From Ectocarpus siliculosus (taxonomy: Eukaryota; Sar; Phaeophyceae; Ectocarpales; Ectocarpaceae): a DNA stretch of 64,000 bases. The stretch lies in assembly GCA_000310025.1 (NCBI GenBank), contig FN649749.1:367765-431764 (forward strand), in the 5' to 3' direction. Position numbers and translations under genes: made by a program. A model generated the notes under the pieces. It did no database searches. It was not told the DNA's origin and saw nothing but the letters and a program-made list of their open reading frames with translations. Every line of letters starts with the position of its first letter. The first letter of the stretch is position 1. Positions 21,664-33,109 of this stretch are shown piece after piece.

Positions 21664-22339
21664 TATGATTGACGACGTAGTCGACAAACATTCATTTTGT
21701 TTGGTGAAGTGTGGGACAAGGAGGGGGTGATGCTGCTGCTGTAGTCGAATGTATGTAGTGTCTGGGCGTTTAGTTCAGTTTTGGGCACGGAAACAAACGT
21801 GCTGCAGGGATTGTAGGTGTACCTCTTCGGGCTTGTTGTGTACCATTTTCTTTGCTAATAGTGTGCGTGTTATTTAGATCTTCCGATGATGGCTTCAGCA
21901 TTTTTGTGACCTCGGACCGAGTCTTTGCTAGATTTTGGGATTAGCGACTGACACGAGTTTAATGTCAAGACAACAACAACAACAACAACACTACCCCCCC
22001 CCCACAGCCGGCCCCAAAAAATACTTGGCAAATTTTTCTCTCGAAACAATCTGTTGTGTTTCGAAGCCCTGTTGCCGCCGCATGTCTCCGACTGGTCAGG
22101 AGATTGTAGAAAAATGATAACTCTGGAGTGCAGATGTTTGTAGAGTGTGTAGAGGTAAATAGAGGCAAGTGATAGAGGTGGTATCAAGAGGAATAATAGA
22201 TTGTTTGCCAACTCGGCCTGGCCGGCTAGAACCCGGAACACCACCCTGCCGGCAGTTAGCATAGTACCAAAATTATTGTGCTTCTCCGGCCCGTGCTGTG
22301 ACATCCGGTTTCTTTCGTCGTTATCTCACTTGCACGTAG

Positions 22340-22520
22340 AGGGGGGCGGCGGAAGGCCCCAGACTATACATATAACTATCTATGCCATCGATTTATATTG
22401 GCTTGCGGGCTCTTCGGGTCCGTTTTATTCGAGTTTGCCTGTGACCACGGGAATCGACCACGTCTAGCGTTAGACATGGGCGGATGAAAGTACTAGGCAG
22501 ATGGTGGCTGGAACGGCTTT
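22340..22520. repeat. Dispersed repeat, second copy at 56.84-57.00 kb
   Basis: The words CTTCGGGTCC, CCTGTGACCACGGGAATCGACC and GGAACGG...GTGA occur here and again in the same order and orientation at about 56850-57000, with roughly 75-80% identity by eye. No coding signal is shared. The left inverted-repeat arm at 56 kb directly precedes that second copy, so both may belong to one larger element family. Confidence 0.55.
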
Positions 22521-22777
22521 TGACGTGAAGACAACAACATAATAATTCCCCAGTCCCGGCAAAGTCCCGGGAATGAGTCCGGTTATGTTTTTCGGGGTAC
22601 AGTCACGCCGGGAGGAGGCTATAGAACATACATGCTCAGGCAATTCGCCGCAAGCTGGCCCTCTTCCCCCGCCCCCAGTATGGCGCCCCGTCCACTCCCC
22701 TACTTGCCACTTAGTCATCATCCGATGACGACCTTCCTTCCACTTCCTCTTCTTCGAGACTTTCCGGCCAAAACTAC

Positions 22778-25434
22778 TTATACACAGAACTTCGTTTGAC
22801 GTGCCGTGGCCGCTACCACCCGCCTCCCCCTCGCCGCCGACTTCTTACCCTCTTTCTCATCGTCTTCATGTACCCCTCCTCCTCCTCCTCCTCCACCTCC
22901 TCCTCCTCCTCCTTCTTCTTCTTCNNNNNNNNNNNNNNNNNNNNNNNNNNNNNNNNNNNNNNNNNNNNNNNNNNNNNNNNNNNNNNNNNNNNNNNNNNNN
23001 NNNNNNNNNNNNNNNNNNNNNNNNNNNNNNTTTCTTCGTTTTCTTCCTCGTCCTCCTCTCCTCCTCCTCCTCCTCTTCTTCTTCTTCTTCTTCTTCTTCT
23101 TCTTCTTCTTCATCGCTCGACTCGCTGGAAGAATCACTCGATTCGCTGCGGGTGTCCCGTCGACCTTTTCCTTTGCCACCCTTGGCTTTAGCCCCAGTTC
23201 TTCCCTTGGTGTTCCCACGAAGTACCACCTTGGTTTTGTGTGCACCACGGGTCCACCCATTCGTTTTAGATCCTTTTCGAGCATTGCACCCACAGCTTTC
23301 TTCTCGTCTTCGCTCACAAGAATATCCTCCAGAAACTGTCGACCTATCGAGTCGGTCTTCCTCAGTTTCGCGTCCGCGGCGTGTAATTCGTCAACATGGC
23401 GACTCATAGAGTATTGCCATTGCCATCGGTTACAGAATATGCACTCCATCGGCACATTGGTACACGGCATGTTCTCCGTAAGTTTCTTTGCCGAACTAAG
23501 GGATATCGAGACGAAGGAACCTTCGTCCTTGGCGGATCTGGGAGCCAAAGGCAATCGGGAATAAAACCGTGGGGCTGCGTTTCCAACTCGGGGTGTGTTC
23601 ACCCAGGAGTTGCAACCCTCGTCTTGACCACAGAAACCGCAAATGCCCCTCCCCGTCAAGTCCTGCGTAGGTACGTTTCAGTATCGTACACGCGCAAGAA
23701 AATGATCAGCGATGATGGCTAAAGTCGTATGCGCGAGCATGTTGTATGCTTTCCTCATGTAGTACTACGTACGCCATTTTGCACATCCCACCCACCTTCT
23801 CAAGGATGTGCCCCGCGATATCCGCATTCTCGTGATGTTGATCTCAAGACACTCCAGCCTCGACCGTCTGGTTGGTCTGGTTGGGATTGCGGATGAGATC
23901 AGCGTGTATTGGGAGAGGGAGGGTCTTCCCGGAGGTAGTCTTTCGAAGGGTCGGCAAGGCATTCCACCCTTGCAGTTCCGCTGTCGTCCAAACCAGTGTG
24001 TCTCGTACGCCCGATAATCCCTCCGTTGTAAACGCGTATGTTAACGCATCGGTCATGTCTGGGTCCAGCTCGACTATCAGCTTCGTACGGCAGGTGTACG
24101 TGTGGACATCCAGCACCCGATCCTTCCACTCGAACGATTCGCCTGTCCCATCCACGAGCCCCCCAGTCTAAACCATGAGCTTCCCCGTCACGGTGGCCCC
24201 CCCAACCCCGCCGGCCCGGTCGTCCGAGTCGGGTGGAGCATTTGCCGTAAGAACGCCTATTTAGTGCATAGGTGGTCGATGCATTACGCCGCCCGGGCAG
24301 TTTCACAAGTGTGGCGAAAGGGTCACCGACATGCACCGAACAAAGTCATCGTTGGCGATACTACCGGAGACGCTGTTGGTCGAAGAGTACCCCCTCACGC
24401 GAAGTACCCTGTCCTTCCAACCGGTGTGGGAATAAGTCCGGTAAAGATGTGTGCGGCTGATGCCTTGTGCACCTGTGGTTACGTTGGCATCATTTCAAAC
24501 GCCATCGGTATCAACTCAACGTTCCGAAGTCTCTGTTCAAATCCAGCCCATTGCGTTTCATCACGGCTCTGTGAATCCCTTAGAATCCGATGGGTTCTCC
24601 CTTACGAAGTGGAGAGAGGCGGGTTTAATCTATTGTATGAAAGTTGGACAGATCCCCAGAGGCGGACAGCACAATATGGAGTACGAGTACGTCACGGATG
24701 TCCTGAATATAGCACGATCTCAAGCGAACTGACCTTCTTCCCGTCCACGTCGAGATACCGGGAGTGCTCCGTTTCTAGGTCGTTGTTCTCCAGCACCTCG
24801 TCAAGCATACCCTCGTCATTATCGACCTGTGTAGTTGGCGTGCCCCTAGTGCTAACAGCATCCTGCTCGGCGTTGTCGCCCAAGCTGTGGTCCTTTTCGG
24901 AGTCGTCGACGGACTTAATGCAGGGCATTGGCGCTTCGGGTCTACAGTTGGAGGCAGAAGAACCAAGGGTGTGGTGCGTTGGAATTAGGATTCGTGTACG
25001 GGCTCATTGGAAAAGCAACCGTGACAACCGAACAGCCACGCCACACGGCGCTCAAGCACGCTCTAGCTACGTTAGTCTAACACGAAAGGCTTGAACATCA
25101 TGATGCCCTCCTTCTCCGAGGTATCGGACATAGTCACTTCCGAGTCGGAGAAGTCCGGGTGAAGCTTCAAGATTACAACAGCCTCCGACCACTCCTCCGT
25201 CCAGCAGTCGGCCACTTTAACGTCTTGAGTGTCACAGTTCCCGGGGACATCCTTGTCTTGGCCTCCATCTAGCCAGCTGGCCACGTTGTTGTGGTTAAAC
25301 GTGTCGTTTAAACGACGAGATGTTTTTTGGTAGTCCGGGTATTTGCTGTACATCTCTTTGATCGAAACCGCAGCACCGACATCATCTAGTTCCTTCACGT
25401 CGAAGTTGCTAGAGTGAACCAGGGTTCTCGTCAT
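22778..25434 (-). CDS. Unrecognised gene or gene remnant with zinc-finger-like motif
   Basis: Several minus-strand segments have strong protein character: about 25434-25072 (begins with an ATG, ends PFVLD), 24928-24692 (acidic), 24570-24470, 24155-23844 (contains KLIVELDPDMTDALTYAF) and 23659-22866. The last has C-x2-C pairs and a CTNVP...C-x2-C...W-x6-H-x4-H pattern that suggests a zinc-binding module. It then runs into Lys/Arg- and Glu-rich low complexity and the assembly gap at 22925-23030. Two frames stay open into the low-complexity tail. I could not connect all segments with confident splice sites, so exon joins, and whether the gene is alive, are open. The cysteine/histidine pattern vaguely recalls large lineage-expanded protein families linked to transposons. 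This is not a firm assignment. Confidence 0.4.
22925..23030. other. Assembly gap (106 N)
   Basis: A run of undetermined bases lies inside a (TCC)n/(TTC)n tract that continues on both sides (about 22880-23110). The repeat is the likely reason the assembly broke, and the true length is unknown. Any protein read across it is unreliable. Confidence 0.98.
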
Positions 25435-27657
25435 AGCGAAACGGTTTACAGGTTCAGCAATGACAGCAAGTCGCTTCGTAGCTAACCCAAGGGCTCACCT
25501 CGGGCGTTCATGGCAGAGCCTTGTGGTGTGCTTAGCTCGACTACCTACGTTGCCGAGGCTGCCAGATGGATCAGGCATCACCAGGTAACGGTTCAAGCGA
25601 CGTAACCTTGCCTAAAGCGCAGACTACGCTGCAGTGCATAAACTGGTTGACTTGGTTAACTATAGGAAATAGTGTGGAGTCGTTGTTCATATATGATTTA
25701 GTACATCAAGAGATATACCCCCCCCCCCCCCCGCTCCCTCCCCTCGGAAGCCCCAAAATGAAAAAGTGGAGTGTGGTCCAGGAAATGTTTTTTTGTGTCC
25801 CCTTGCACGGGCGGGTATATATTTCAGGAATATACCGACCACCTGCCCAGATTCCTGGTATTCCGACTTTAGGCAGGTACCGGTACAATGGTTACTAGCA
25901 GTAGCAAGCAATGTGCAGGCGTTCCCCCTTGCTCAGTGTTGCCTGGGAGTGAGCGATGGCGAGCGACTGAGAGAGAAAGGAAGGACAAGGAAGGGAACAG
26001 ACTTAACAAGCGAAGCGGCTCCAACCTGCACACAGTGGTCGGACTAGCTCCACACTGAACCCGGTTCAGATGTCGTCACATCTCGTCACAGTTGGGGCTT
26101 CCAGCCCAACTTGTTTTCGAGAGTGTTTGAACGATGCATTTCACGTTCGCAAGACGGGCGCAGAAGGACTTTTCGGTGGTGTTCTTTCATAGACGGCGAT
26201 AACACAACTAACCTCCACCACGAACCGATTGGTGGTGTCCTGAGTGATTTTCTCATCCTCGAGCCGAAGGAAACTTCGTCTGTGGTGACTCCAATGGCGG
26301 AGAAATCGACGTGTAGACTATACGACTGCTCTTAGGATTTGACAAATCCTCTCTCGTGAGTCCGGCTGGCGAAACCGGCGGCATGTCGTTGACCTTGTGC
26401 GGGTTCGCGCACGGTTTACAACGAGCTACCGGACTCTGCGCTTGGCATCCGCCCCGGGCATGTCGGAAGGAAGGTCCAAGTACAGGAATTTGTCATCGAC
26501 AGGGCGGTCATCCCGAGAGAGTACTGTCGAAAGGACCGCTGACAAAAAAATTAAGTGGTCTATTGTAACTCCACAAGTCTATCTAGTGGTCATCTTGCTT
26601 CTCAACAGACCGACTTCGAGAATATGAAGGAGGAGCTGTCCCAGTACAAGGGCAGCCCGTTTGCGCTCGCCCTTTTGCAACACCGTGCTCGTTGTTCGTG
26701 CTCCATCTTGGTACAAATCTCAAGATGTTCTCATAGTCGTAAGGTGGCTACATACTTTCTCCGGAATATTCTATATTGACTCTTGACTTGTTGTGCGCTG
26801 CCCGGATGACACTCTAGGCAGTCAAGATCTACTGTACTGTCCCCTTCGCGCTATACGACAGGGGGAGCTGATGATGATGTGGATCTTGGTCCCCTCAGCT
26901 CCATCGTGGCAGTGCCTTCATGCGAGGCTTACGCAATGGGGATGGATCTCGGGAAATGATACCAAACACATTTAGATTATTATCACCTCTGGCGATAGTT
27001 CGTCCCCTCCCCACGACCACGCTATCGGCAAATCGGAAAGCTGGGATTGGTATGTTTTTTTTTGTATTCCCTTGTTGTTCAATAATTAACCTGTTGTCTG
27101 AAAAATTCAAGGGACCACGCTCAAACAGGCATGTAGTTGTTGTTCAGAGAACATCGACTGTACTTTCGCGCATCTTCGTTGGACGCTGACCTGGTCAGGG
27201 AAAAGCGAAATATTCGAGAAACCTCAAGGGGTCGTGCAGAGGGTCGAATGTGAACACTGATTGCTGCACCTGGCACAGAAAGGTGGAGGGGTCGTCAGGA
27301 TCGGCTAGGGAATTGTTTTTTCAGCGTAGTTTTGCCGGACTGATGTTCCAGACATCGCCTGATCCACCAACAACGATAACTGATACCCACCCCAATCCAC
27401 CAGTAGTTTTGGTAGGAGCTCCCGAACAAGTAAAGCGCGCGAGCGATACCAAAAGTGGCAGAGGGCGTAAGTCCTCGCATTAACGCAAGTGTAGACGTGT
27501 AAGCGAAAGGCGTGCAACTCGCCCTCTGCCTGGTCGTCCAGAAGATATGGGATTTCCTAACTAGAGGCAAATACCATCGTCAGTCATTGACGAGGCGATC
27601 TTTGTCTGCTAGCTCACCAAAATCCGGCCGGGAAAAACGGTCGGTGACAACATCTGA
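25435..27657. other. No gene recognised; flank of the LTR element
   Basis: Short frames on both strands only, with no domain I recognise. There is a C tract at about 25720-25735 and a local inverted repeat near 25810-25875 around GGGCGGGTATATATTTCAGGAATATACC. Sequence composition is close to that beyond the right end of the LTR element (36863-37870), consistent with one intergenic region split by the insertion. Confidence 0.45.
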
Positions 27658-27661
27658 CAAG

Positions 27662-28200
27662 TGCTCTGGACGGCCGTATGCACCGGTTTTAAATAGTGTG
27701 ATGACGGGCACTTGTGATGCAAGGAACAAGTGTCCGAGTACACGTCCCTATGATGGGCACTGGGACATTACCCATAAGTGCCCGGAGGAGGGTTCTCGAC
27801 AGATGTAACCTGGAACCAACGGAATAATTGCTATTGGCTCCACTCCCCGCGCGATGATGAAACGGTTCCTCCAACTGACGGCTGCCCCCAGCCGTCAGTG
27901 ACCTTTGTGTCCGGAAACTGAGAACGAAGCCTTTTGTGATCGAACCTGATCTGAGCGCTCCTGATCGTTATCGCAACTGTGAGTGATAAACACGCCTGAC
28001 CCTGCATGCCAGACCGGATAATAAAGTATTGGAGGAGTTGGAACCGCATGCATAATTGGAGTACCGCTGCCTGCTTGCTTGTGTTGATCACGGAACGCTT
28101 GGCATGTGTCTACACTCGAACTCAAAGAGAATAGCTAATGATCTGCGCAGGTGAGAGTGGATAACCTGGTGATAACGTCGTATAGCCCTTCTCTGGAACA
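27662..28200 (+). repeat. 5' LTR
   Basis: About 539 bp, TG...CA. It shares with the 3' LTR the long blocks around GGGCACTTGTGATGCAA, CCCTATGATGGGCACTGGGA and CTAATGATCTGCGCAGGTGA. It contains a perfect 10-bp hairpin (27875-27884 with 27889-27898, loop CCCC). The start could be shifted by a few bases, since the outermost 20 bases are poorly alike between the two LTRs. It was fixed by the TG...CA rule and the flanking CAAG repeat. Confidence 0.88.
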
Positions 28201-28231
28201 TGGTACGCGTACGGAGAATCGAACTCCGGGC
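28201..28231 (+). other. tRNA primer-binding site, unusually long
   Basis: Directly after the 5' LTR, TGGTACGCGTACGGAGAA is complementary to a tRNA 3' end: CCA, a discriminator A, a seven-base acceptor strand and a T stem. The match does not stop at 18 bases. The next bases, TCGAACTCCG, complete a full T loop and the other T-stem strand, with CGGAG and CTCCG paired around AATCGAA. The primer tRNA would start with ACGCGTA. I cannot say which isoacceptor that is. Confidence 0.8.
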
Positions 28232-28239
28232 ACAACCGT

Positions 28240-29420
28240 TGGGGGACAAAAGCCGCCACTGCCGCAGCAGCAACACCAACAGTATCAGCAGGAGCTGCAA
28301 CCCCCGCAGCGCCCGGCGCCGTACCCACAGCTGCCGGGGCAGCACCACTACCAGCAGCCGGCATACCAGCCGCCGGCGCGCCAGCCCTCCTACCCGGGGC
28401 TGCCCCTACCGCATGGGTGCCGGGGACACCGGCCCCACAGAGTGTACGGCCCACCGCAGCATGGGCATGTGCCACCTCAGCCGTACGTCGGGGCCGCCAC
28501 GCCTCACCATGTGTACGTGGAGCCCCCTGCGGCCCTCGCCAATGCGGGCCAAGCCTACCTGTCCGCCTGGAGAACCACAAGCACCGCGACAGCATCTCCT
28601 CTACAATCATACAGATGATGGGGGGCTCACCCAAAGCTGTCGGAATGCCGATCTTCCAGGGACTGCCGCTCACATCGCAAACGGACCTGACCCACCGCCA
28701 GGACCCATCCCTGTTCTGCAATCGCCTCTCCGACGCCTTCAGGATGGCGGGCATGGGCGTCATGAAGCTTGAGGAGGACGTGACTGCCGCCGCCGGTGCT
28801 TGGAACGTGATGAAGCCTTGGCCGGACGACCGCACCACCTTCCGCCTAGGCATCTTGTACGGCATGCTACCCGCCACCATGGCCGTGACGGCCTCCATCA
28901 CCCGTGGATATGACGTTCAGGTCCACAACCTCAACGGTGGCATGGCCGGGGTCAAATTCGAGCACTTCACCGTCACGGACCCCCTTCGGCTGCCCGTGTC
29001 CGAGGTTGCCCTCCAGGGGCTTTCCGGGAGCCACGAGAGGCAGGCCCTTGACCGCATCCGCCTCAAGGATGGCGAGTCGTGGGAGACCGGTCTGAGCCGC
29101 CTCGTCCAGCTCGCCCGCGCGGCGGGTGCTGCCCGACCGGCCGTACCTCGCCGAGGAGGACTGCTTCTGGATGATACTCACCGTCGAGGATCTCCACCAC
29201 CTGCTTAACCGCGCCGTCACTATGTGATTCCCGCAAGTCGACCAGGTGCCTTTTCTCGCCCACCTCGTCGGTGTCATGGGAAACAACCGGGCGGTGCTCG
29301 AGCAGTACCCCATCCACACGCACGCGCTGGGTTCGTCGCAGATGTGGCGGCGCGGGCAGATCTGCTACGACTGCTACCATAGCTTCGTCATCACCCTGAG
29401 CGAGAACTCCCAATTCTACG
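28240..29420 (+). mobile_element. Gag-like region of the LTR element
   Basis: A Pro- and Gln-rich start is followed at about 28.62-29.15 kb by a well-formed globular region with words such as PWPDDRTTFRLGILYGMLP and LPVSEVALQGLSGS. This position fits a capsid. At about 29.35 kb a short Cys/His cluster (CYDCYH) may be what remains of a nucleic-acid-binding knuckle. Assignment as gag rests on position and composition, not on a recognised family motif. Confidence 0.55.
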
Positions 29421-30329
29421 CGCGCCCCAACCGACGGACATGGCCGCCTTGCACACGAAGTCGCTGCGACTACCGCCGGGAGAAGACACCTTCTCGCGCC
29501 AGATTTGGCAGTCCGGTTCTGTCTTCGCCATGCAAGGCGTGGACTACGCCAGGCCGCCTGCGGAGGACCACATGCCTTCGTCGTCCGATTCTGGCGAGGA
29601 CGATCCAGCTTGGTGGCCTTCGAGGGTGCACGGGCCGCGCAGCGGGGGAAGACAGATCGCTTCAATGGACGGGGCTCGGGGCGTTGCGACCGCGCCCAGA
29701 GAGCTGGCCGCTATGCATCGGCGCCACTCGGGAGTGAACCCCGCAAGCGTGACCGCGACCCCCGCCCCGCCGCGGCGTCGGACGCCCCATCGAGAGACTC
29801 CAGGCGACCCCGCCGCGCCACCGAATAGCTACCACCTTCCGCGACGCGGGGGCAACCCACGCAAGCACCCCAGCTTCCGCCGGACGCGCCCTCCCCTGAT
29901 GCCGACCCTAAGGACATCCAGGCCTACATTCGCGCGCACAGAGTATGCTTCAACAGCAGTCGCAATGTGGGCGCATGGTCGAGGTTCACCACTGCCCCTG
30001 CCTGCACACCGAGACGCCCATCCCCTTCAAGGCCTACCCACGTGGCCCCCCGCCGCCGCCGGCCCTTGCGGCTCTTGGAGACTTCGACGAGAACCTCCTC
30101 TACGCCGCGGAAGCACTCTCGGCGTGGTCTAACCCGCCCCTGCCCACTCGGCGGCCGGGAACAGCCGCGAACACACCTGAGAGTGCGCCCCGGATGGTAC
30201 CTCTCCAAGGGACTCTCCGGGGAACACACCTAACCATCGCGGGCGGGAGGCAATTCGCGGAGGCAACCCGCATGACCGTCACCGCTGTGGCTCCCATGGC
30301 CGCTATGTCGGGGCCCTCCCGCGGCTCCC

Positions 30330-30720
30330 ACCAGACCTGGGTCACCGCCTGCCTGTGGAACAAGATACGCCACCGTCTGGGCTACAGTGCCACCGTGCTT
30401 CTGGACAGCGGCGCCGGAGGGGGCAACTTCTGCAGTGACAAATTCGCCCGGGCCGTCGAACGTACAGAGTACAATGGCAAACGCATCGTCTCTACGAGGG
30501 GGCGAAGCCTGCTTCGTGCACCTAACCCTTCCGACAGTGGGGTTGCGCCAATGTCAGTCGTCGGCACGGCGGTTCTTCCGTTGGTCTTCCTACCAGTGGA
30601 CCGTGTTTTCCGAGCACGACTGCGTGTAGTGGAAGGACTTCCGTTCGGGCTGATCCTGGGCGCCGCCTTTATGCGACACTACGACAGTGCATCGACTTCG
30701 CCGGCGCGGGCTCCTTCAAG
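30330..30720 (+). mobile_element. Retropepsin-like protease region of the LTR element
   Basis: The segment contains ATVLLDSGAG, matching the D-[ST]-G active-site loop of retroviral-type aspartic proteases. About 80 residues later comes GLILGAAFMRHY, matching the conserved hydrophobic-hydrophobic-G-x-x-[FL] end of the fold. It lies between the gag-like region and reverse transcriptase, as expected for Ty3/Gypsy elements. Confidence 0.8.
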
Positions 30721-31619
30721 CCGGCACCGGACGCTGGCAGCGTGCCCCTACTACCACACCGAACCCTCGGCCGTGGAGGGACCGTACCCACGCCCTCCAA
30801 CCGGATGAAGGGGACAACTGGTGCCGTGTACCAGGTTGGCAGGCCGCTAGGCTCGGCGCAAGGACCGGACGGAGGCGGTGCGTGACGACAGGGGCGATCC
30901 TACCAAGTCCCGCTGCCGCCGACCGATACGCTGGACCCACACAGGACACCTTCTGCTCCATGGAGTGGTGCACGGCGGCGCAGCAGGGAGGAGAGACAAG
31001 CGAACTACAACATCCCCGCAGCTAATGGCCACAGAGGCGCTGGAATTGGGCAAAAACTGCATGGGAGGATGGCGGTTCCTTACGCTGGCCGATGACCCTA
31101 GCGGAGCAGCAGACCGTACCCTGAAGGGTCAGCGTCGAAGTGGATGCCCTGTTGCCGGGGCCCCAGCCCCACACAGCCTAGCTGCTGGTCGTCTTCCCCC
31201 TCCGGATGTTCGACCCCCAGAGCGGACCGGGTATCCGCGTGGCCCGAGGCGTCCAGTGATGGAGACCCGGCACCCTCTCGAAGCTCAAGTTGGCCAACCG
31301 CACGACCGCCCCCAAGTCTATCGGAGCGGGTTTGCAGGTCGCCATGGCGTACGCCACCAACTGCGACGACTTGGAGAGGATGTTGCTGCTCAAGGAGCCG
31401 ACGCCGACGCCGTCGGCACAGGAGCCTGCGCCCAAGGGCGCCGCACCGCCACCGGACTCGACCGCGGAGCAAGGCATACGCGTCAGCGAGGCAAACACGG
31501 GACAACTCGGGCCCCAGTCGCCGTCCCGTGAGCTAGGGTTGTTCCCGGCCAACCCCAAGATTGTGGACGCCCTGCCGGGGCGCGAGGTGCCGATTCCGCT
31601 TGTGGACGAGAACGTCGCA

Positions 31620-32870
31620 CCAGTCGCTTGCAAACAGCAACAGTACAACCCCATTCAAGCTGAGATTGCCAACAAGCAAGTCGACCTCTGGCTGGCAACG
31701 GGTGTTGTATGCCCTTCTACTTCAGTTTGGTGCAGCCGTACTTCGATCGTGAAGAAGGACGGGAGCAACCGTGTCACGGTCGACTACCGACCACTCAACG
31801 CAGTCACGAAGAAGGACAGCGGAGGCCTCGGCACGCTGGCGACCATGCACTACCGCATCAAATGCAGCAAGCTCTTCACCCTCCTAGATTTGCCCTCGGC
31901 GTATCATCAGCTCAGTATCCGCGAGGCCGACCGCCACAAGACAGCCTTGAAGGATGCGCGTGGTCGACCTTACGAGTTTACGAGGTGCGGGTCCGGACTC
32001 ACGACCATCCCTACGATCTTCTCCGCTCACCAGGGGACACCCTTCACGACGTAGAGACCGAGGGAGGTATAAAATGATGGTTGGACGACATCCTCCCACA
32101 CAACGCCACCCTGGACGAGCACCTCGCCCTCATTGAGAAGATCTTCGACCTCTTGCGCAAGGCGGGGTACCCGGTGCATGTGTGTTCTGCATGGCGGAGG
32201 TGGAGTTCTAGGGCGTCATGGTCGGCCAAGCGGGCGGGCGACCAGCGCCCTCCAAGATCAACGCGGTGCGGGAGATGGAGATGCCCACCACCATGGGAGA
32301 AGTAAGGGCATTCCTGGGGCTTGCCGGTTTCCTGCGCCGCTTTTCCCCAACTTCCGCACCCTCACAGCGCCGACTACGGATTTGCTACGGGATGCGGCGT
32401 TCAGCTCACACCGAGCCCGCAACCGCCGCGTACCGTTGGGCACCTCGCAGACCGAGGCTTTCCGAGCAGTCTTCAGCGCCCTCATCTCCCACCCGGTGCT
32501 GGCTACACCGGATTGGGCACTTCCCTTCACCTTGCACACAGACGCCAGTGCTCACCCAGGCCGTCGAGGGACGCGACGCGCCTCTGGGGTACGCCAGCCA
32601 TCGGTTCACACGGACCGAGGAGAGACTGTGAGGTCCTCGGGATGCTGTACGGCATCGAGCAGTTCCGGACCTACCTGCAGCACCGGAGGTTCACCCTCAT
32701 TGCCGACTGCGCTGCCTTGACATGGCTGTTCACCAGCCAGAACCTTGCATCGAAGATGCACCGGTGGTCGCTACGACTTATGCAGTTCGACATTGACCTC
32801 CAATGGCGCAAGGGTGAGGACCACACCACCCCGGACGCCCTATCGCGACTCCGCTGCAAGGGACCCGGAG
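31620..32870 (+). mobile_element. Reverse transcriptase and RNase H region of the LTR element
   Basis: RT words: VKKDGSNRVTVDYRPLNAVT (the K-DG-R-C/VDYR-LN block), LFTLLDLPSAYHQLSI (the F-x-LDL-x-x-AYHQ block) and a thumb-like stretch at about 32.22-32.34 kb. RNase H/connection: about 32.5-32.86 kb, with HTDAS-type and ADCAALTWLF words, then GEDHTTPDALSRL, the typical N-x-x-AD-x-LSR end. All are hallmarks of Ty3/Gypsy pol. Confidence 0.92.
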
Positions 32871-33109
32871 CCACCAGTCAACACAGCGTTCCCCGACGAC
32901 ACCACGAGCCCGGTGGAGAACCAAGGCTCCACAGGACCTGTGCTGGATGGTGTACCGCTCAGGACCTTGACGCCCCCCACCTACGAAGGAGACGGCGACC
33001 CGGCCCCGCTGGAACCGGTGAAGACATCCAACCCGATCGAGATGATGAGCCCGTGCTCGATGGCGTTCTCTCGCCGCGCTAGGACCCACCGAGCCCTCCG
33101 GTGCACCGG

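Noticed and set aside
22796-23564. Plus-strand Ser/Leu-rich frames spanning the undetermined bases
   Set aside because: They are translations of (TCC)n and (TTC)n repeats across an assembly gap.
22778-25434. Provirus or Polinton remnant, considered because brown algae carry phaeovirus insertions
   Set aside because: No capsid, packaging ATPase, protease, polymerase B or integrase word was seen here, so there is no basis for such a call.
28122-28901. 259-codon minus-strand frame, and other long antisense frames through the GC-rich LTR element, for example 34081-34911
   Set aside because: High GC lowers stop frequency on both strands. The sense strand carries all recognisable domains.
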